Below, piece after piece: positions 60,834 to 64,000 of a stretch of DNA of 64,000 nucleotides. Source of the stretch: Plantibacter auratus. Its GTDB lineage: Bacteria; Actinomycetota; Actinomycetes; Actinomycetales; Microbacteriaceae. Positions within the stretch are counted from its first letter, which is position 1, and each line of letters starts with the position of its first letter. The stretch is from positions 930,001 through 994,000 of the forward strand of contig NZ_JBOBFV010000002.1 in the NCBI RefSeq assembly GCF_050587365.1, given 5' to 3'. The notes under the pieces are model-generated. The model did not search any database. It worked only from the letters and a program-made list of their open reading frames with translations, and was not told the DNA's origin. A program made the position numbers and the translations under genes.

Positions 60834-62255
60834 TCAGGCGCCGTAGCGGAGGTTCTGCTTGATGCGGCTCGTGAGCTCGGTCACCTGGTTGTAGATCGAG
60901 CGCTTCTCCTGCATGAGGTCGGTGATCTTCCGGTTGGCGTACATGACCGTCGTGTGGTCCCGGTTGCCGAACAGCTGACCGATCTTCGGGAGTGAGAGGT
61001 TCGTGAGCTCGCGACAGAGGTACATCGCGATCTGACGCGCCGTCGCGACCGCCTGCGACCGGCTCGAGCCGTACAGGTCGTCGACCGAGAGCTTGAAGTA
61101 GTCGGCCGTCGTGTTGATGATGTCGATCGGCGAGATGACGTTGTCGTCGTCGAGGCTGATGACGTCCTTCAACACCGTCTGGGCCAACGTCATGTCGACG
61201 GCGGTCCGGTTCAGGCTCGCGAACGCGACGACCCGGATGAGCGTGCCCTCCAGCTCACGGATGTTGCTCGACACCTTGGTGGCGATGAACTCGAGGACCT
61301 CGTCCGGGATGTGCAGCTTCTCGTTCTGCGCCTTCTTGCGCAGGATCGCGATGCGCGTCTCGAGGTCGGGAGCCTGGACGTCGGTGATGAGTCCCCACTC
61401 GAAGCGCGAACGCATCCGCTCTTCGAAGCCGGTGAGCGCCTTCGGCGGCAGGTCGCTGGTGATGACCACCTGCTTGTTGTGATCGTGCAGGGTGTTGAAG
61501 GTGTGGAAGAACGCCTCCTGCGTCTCCGCCTTGCCCTGGAGGAACTGGATGTCGTCGATCAGCAGGATGTCGATGTCGCGGTAGCGCGACTGGAAGAACG
61601 AGCCGCGGTTGTTGGCGATCGAGTTGATGAAGTCGTTCGTGAACTCCTCGCTGGACACGTACCGGACGCGGATCCCCGCGTAGAGGTTCATCGCGTAGTG
61701 GCCGATGGCGTGGAGGAGGTGGGTCTTGCCGAGCCCGGAGTCGCCGTACACGAACAGCGGGTTGTAGGCCTTGGCCGGCGCTTCGGCCACGGCGACCGCG
61801 GCCGCGTGCGCGAACCGGTTGGACTGACCGATGACGAAGTTGTCGAAGCTGTACTTCGGGTTGAGTCGGGTGTCGTTCTCGCGAGCCGGCAGCGTGGGGG
61901 TCGGGGTCAGCTGCGGTTGCGGTGACTCGAGCGGTGCCGGGTCGATGTGCTGGAAGCCGGTCTGCTCGTACCGTTCCTCGACGATGTCGGGGTTGACGAC
62001 GATCGCGTAGTTGCCGACGGGGCCGCCGTCGACGATGGACGCGAGTGCGGCGAGGATCGGTGCCCGCATGCGCTGGTTGAGCATGCCCATCGTGAACTCG
62101 TTGGGCACCTCCAGGTAGAAGGTGCCGCCCATGATGCCCTTGGGGACGATGAGGTTGAGGAACCCGCGGAGCGGCGGGGTGATGCGGTCGTCGACGGAGA
62201 GGATCTCGAGCACCGATTGCCAGGTCTCAGCGATCGCATCGTCGGCGTCCGACAT
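60834..62255 (-). CDS. dnaA: Chromosomal replication initiator DnaA
   Basis: A 473-residue AAA+ initiator. Domain I (1-90), a short Pro-rich linker (100-130), AAA+ with Walker A GDSGLGKTH (171-179) and LLIDDIQFL, and a C-terminal DNA-binding domain with GNRDHTTVMYANRKI. ATG with GGGGAG upstream. Binds the TTATCCACA boxes on both sides of its own gene. Confidence 0.97.
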   Translation of the reverse strand: MSDADDAIAETWQSVLEILSVDDRITPPLRGFLNLIVPKGIMGGTFYLEVPNEFTMGMLNQRMRAPILAALASIVDGGPVGNYAIVVNPDIVEERYEQTGFQHIDPAPLESPQPQLTPTPTLPARENDTRLNPKYSFDNFVIGQSNRFAHAAAVAVAEAPAKAYNPLFVYGDSGLGKTHLLHAIGHYAMNLYAGIRVRYVSSEEFTNDFINSIANNRGSFFQSRYRDIDILLIDDIQFLQGKAETQEAFFHTFNTLHDHNKQVVITSDLPPKALTGFEERMRSRFEWGLITDVQAPDLETRIAILRKKAQNEKLHIPDEVLEFIATKVSSNIRELEGTLIRVVAFASLNRTAVDMTLAQTVLKDVISLDDDNVISPIDIINTTADYFKLSVDDLYGSSRSQAVATARQIAMYLCRELTNLSLPKIGQLFGNRDHTTVMYANRKITDLMQEKRSIYNQVTELTSRIKQNLRYGA

Positions 62256-62281
62256 AGTTCTCCCCACACATACTCACAGGT

Positions 62282-62444
62282 TCATCCACAGGCTCTCCCC
62301 TGAGTATTCGGGGCTGAGCGCGGTGCTATCCACACGCTGTGCATAACCCGAGGGCTTACGCTAACAACACGTCGCCCCAGTCCCAAATCACTGTACGGCC
62401 GCCCTGCGTGTCACTGCTACAATTTCTGTGAATCCTGTGGATAA
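62282..62444. other. oriC: Origin region, dnaA-rpmH part, with DnaA boxes
   Basis: The 327-nt gap upstream of dnaA carries TGTGGATAA (62436-62444, perfect), CTATCCACA (62326), TGTGCATAA (62338) and TCATCCACA (62282). These may serve origin function and autoregulation of dnaA. The rpmH promoter lies just to the right. Confidence 0.7.
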
Positions 62445-62467
62445 TCATTCGTTTGGGCGCCGCTGGT

Positions 62468-62496
62468 TTGACCTTCGCGCGAGTAGACCGTAGGTT
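62468..62496 (+). promoter_or_regulatory. Promoter of rpmH-rnpA-yidD-yidC
   Basis: TTGACC (62468-62473), 17-nt spacer, TAGGTT (62491-62496). About 80 nt of leader precede rpmH and contain a CCACC/GGTGG hairpin. Confidence 0.65.
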
Positions 62497-62582
62497 TAAT
62501 CAGTTGACTTCTGCCCACGGGCACCCTTCCGTACCCTGCTGCCACCTGTGCAGTGGTGGGTCATGATCCGGAGATCGTAATT

Positions 62583-62720
62583 ATGAGCAAGAGAACCTTC
62601 CAGCCGAACAACCGTCGTCGCGCCAAGAAGCACGGCTTCCGTCTGCGCATGCGCACGCGTGCCGGCCGCGGCATCCTGTCGGCTCGTCGCGCCAAGGGCC
62701 GCACCGAACTCTCCGCGTAG
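62583..62720 (+). CDS. rpmH: Ribosomal protein L34
   Basis: A 45-residue, Arg/Lys-rich protein (MSKRTFQPNNRRRAKKHGF... ending RTELSA) with the invariant L34 pattern. GGAG lies 10 nt before the ATG. First gene of the rpmH-rnpA-yidD-yidC unit, divergent from dnaA. Confidence 0.97.
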   Translation: MSKRTFQPNNRRRAKKHGFRLRMRTRAGRGILSARRAKGRTELSA

Positions 62721-62727
62721 AGCCGTC

Positions 62728-63090
62728 GTGCTCGAGCGTGCGAGCCGGATCACGTCCGGCGACGACTACCGAGGGGTAGTTCGTCGCGGGTCCCGGTTCG
62801 TCGGCGAGCACACGGTCACGTACGTACGCATGAACCCGAAGGGCGGACAGCCGCGCTTCGGGTTCATCGTTGCGAAAACGGTCGGTAACGCAGTGACCCG
62901 CAATCTTGTCAGACGTCGTTTGAAGGCCATCTGCCACGACAGCGTCGTTCAGGCTGCCCACGGCGCTGACGTGGTCATCCGGGCGCTGCCGTCTGCAGCG
63001 ACGGCGCCGTTCGCCTCGCTCCATGCCGAGGTCGATCGCGCCTTCGCCAAACGCGGCGTGATCGTCGAGAGTTCGGACGCGCACCGATGA
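62728..63090 (+). CDS. rnpA: Ribonuclease P protein component
   Basis: A 120-residue protein subunit of RNase P, which matures tRNA 5' ends. Signature RNLVRRRLKAI and the RFGFIVAKTVGNAVTRN region. GTG start 7 nt after the rpmH stop; the frame to 62659 lies inside rpmH and is rejected. Confidence 0.95.
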   Translation: MLERASRITSGDDYRGVVRRGSRFVGEHTVTYVRMNPKGGQPRFGFIVAKTVGNAVTRNLVRRRLKAICHDSVVQAAHGADVVIRALPSAATAPFASLHAEVDRAFAKRGVIVESSDAHR

Positions 63091-63398
63091 ACGGCGTCCT
63101 CGCTGCCACCTGCCTCGCGCCCCGCAATGCTGCGGTGCTGGCGCTTCGCGGGTATCGCGCCGCGATCTCTCCGCTGTACGGCGACGTCTGCCGGTATTAC
63201 CCCAGCTGTTCCGCGTACGCTCTGGGAGCGGTGCAGCAACACGGTGTCGTCGTCGGTTCGGCGATGGCAGCGGCCCGCATCGCGAGATGCCACCCCTGGG
63301 CAGCACCTCGCTTCGACGAGGTGCCACCCAAGAAGAACTTCCGGTACAGCGTCACTTCTCACGGATTTGTCGTGCAACCGAGCCACGGAAAGGGCTGA
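63087..63398 (+). CDS. yidD: Membrane protein insertion efficiency factor YidD
   Basis: A 103-residue protein with the YidD core YRAAISPLYGDVCRYYPSCS and ARCHPW, an amphipathic helix and conserved Cys residues. Assists YidC-mediated insertion. ATG overlaps the rnpA stop (ATGA). Confidence 0.95.
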   Translation: MNGVLAATCLAPRNAAVLALRGYRAAISPLYGDVCRYYPSCSAYALGAVQQHGVVVGSAMAAARIARCHPWAAPRFDEVPPKKNFRYSVTSHGFVVQPSHGKG

Positions 63399-63407
63399 CC
63401 CGCACCT

Positions 63408-64000
63408 ATGGACATCATCGGCACAATTCTCTGGCCGCTCAAATGGGCGGTCGAGCTGCTCCTCGTGGGCTGGCACCTGCTGTGGACGGCCATCGGACTC
63501 GACCCCGCGGCCGGTATCACCTGGGTCCTCTCGATCGTCGGGCTCGTCCTCGTCGTCCGTGCCGCCCTGATCCCCCTGTTCATCAAGCAGATCAAGAGCC
63601 AGCGCAAGATGCTCGAGATCGCGCCGCAGATGAAGAAGGTTCAGGAGAAGTACAAGGGCAAGCGCGACCAGGCCAGCCGTGAGGCGATGTCCCGCGAGAC
63701 GATGGAGCTGTACAAGAAGCACGGCACCTCCCCCGTCAGCGGATGTCTGCCGCTGCTCGTCCAGATGCCGATCTTCTTCGCCCTGTTCTCCGTGCTCAAC
63801 GACGCCCAGAAGAGCAAGGCCGGCGTCGGTCCCCTGAACGAGACCCTCGCGGTGCAGTTCGGCGACGCGAACCTGTTCGGGATCGCTCCGCTGCACACGA
63901 GCATGCAGGCGGCACTCGCCGGCAACCCGGTCAACTGGGCGGTCGTCATCATCGCCGCCGTCATGGTCATCCTCATGTGCGCGTCGCAGTTCATCACGCA
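63408..64000 (+). CDS. yidC: Membrane protein insertase YidC (3' end outside window)
   Basis: The first about 197 residues of a short, Gram-positive-type YidC: opening MDIIGTILWPLKWAVELLL, a helix starting near residue 43, the positively charged loop IKSQRKMLEIAPQMKKVQ, a helical hairpin with KKHGTSPVSGCLPLLVQMP, and further helices to the window edge. Inserts proteins into the membrane alone or with SecYEG. Ten nt after yidD. Confidence 0.95.
   Translation, partial: MDIIGTILWPLKWAVELLLVGWHLLWTAIGLDPAAGITWVLSIVGLVLVVRAALIPLFIKQIKSQRKMLEIAPQMKKVQEKYKGKRDQASREAMSRETMELYKKHGTSPVSGCLPLLVQMPIFFALFSVLNDAQKSKAGVGPLNETLAVQFGDANLFGIAPLHTSMQAALAGNPVNWAVVIIAAVMVILMCASQFIT

Overview
The window is a continuous stretch of a high-GC actinobacterial chromosome that includes the replication origin. 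The order rpmH-rnpA-yidD-yidC / dnaA-dnaN-gnd-recF-dciA-gyrB-gyrA, with a six-gene fhaA-fhaB-pstP-rodA-pbpA-pknA/pknB cluster nearby, is that of Actinomycetia. A short gnd between dnaN and recF, and the general codon style, point to Microbacteriaceae (a plant- or soil-associated genus is likely). The genus is my inference and cannot be fixed from the sequence alone.

Layout. (1) 1-26 kb is mostly accessory sugar metabolism. It holds the start of one sugar ABC importer operon. A galactoside operon follows (GH42 beta-galactosidase, two permeases, a lipoprotein binding protein with an in-frame stop, GH36 alpha-galactosidase), controlled by a divergent LacI regulator with two matching operators. 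A hexuronate/aldonate block (mannonate dehydratase, MHS transporter, zinc dehydrogenase, fructuronate reductase) has its own LacI regulator. A second transport block (ABC ATPase, two ABC-2 permeases, XRE regulator) lies divergent from an LtrA-like protein. (2) 26.7-36.3 kb is an inserted-looking island: a class III lanthipeptide cluster. It has a LanKC synthetase, a 43-residue precursor gene whose start overlaps the synthetase end, a MacB/FtsX-type transporter, an ABC half-transporter, and a divergent sensor kinase/LuxR response regulator. It ends in a transposase remnant beside tRNA-Leu. (3) 36.5-64 kb is core: cell-wall and Ser/Thr signalling genes, a sortase, a glutamine amidotransferase, CrgA, rhomboid, cyclophilin, NUDIX, two tRNAs, the gyrase pair and the origin.

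How the parts work together. The lanthipeptide operon order (synthetase, precursor, ABC exporters, with a divergent LuxR-type regulator) parallels the ramCSAB/ramR arrangement that makes the SapB morphogen in Streptomyces. The precursor has two Ser-x2-Ser-x2-Cys ring motifs and an LxLQ leader motif, so a two-ring SapB/AmfS-like peptide is predicted. Other signals not tied to genes include a cluster of DnaA-box-like sites 13 kb from the canonical origin, a perfect 18-bp minisatellite next to it, a dispersed short repeat with covarying ends, and several small genes under 60 codons (the precursor, a 31-residue peptide coupled to the synthetase, a 53-residue membrane protein, rpmH).
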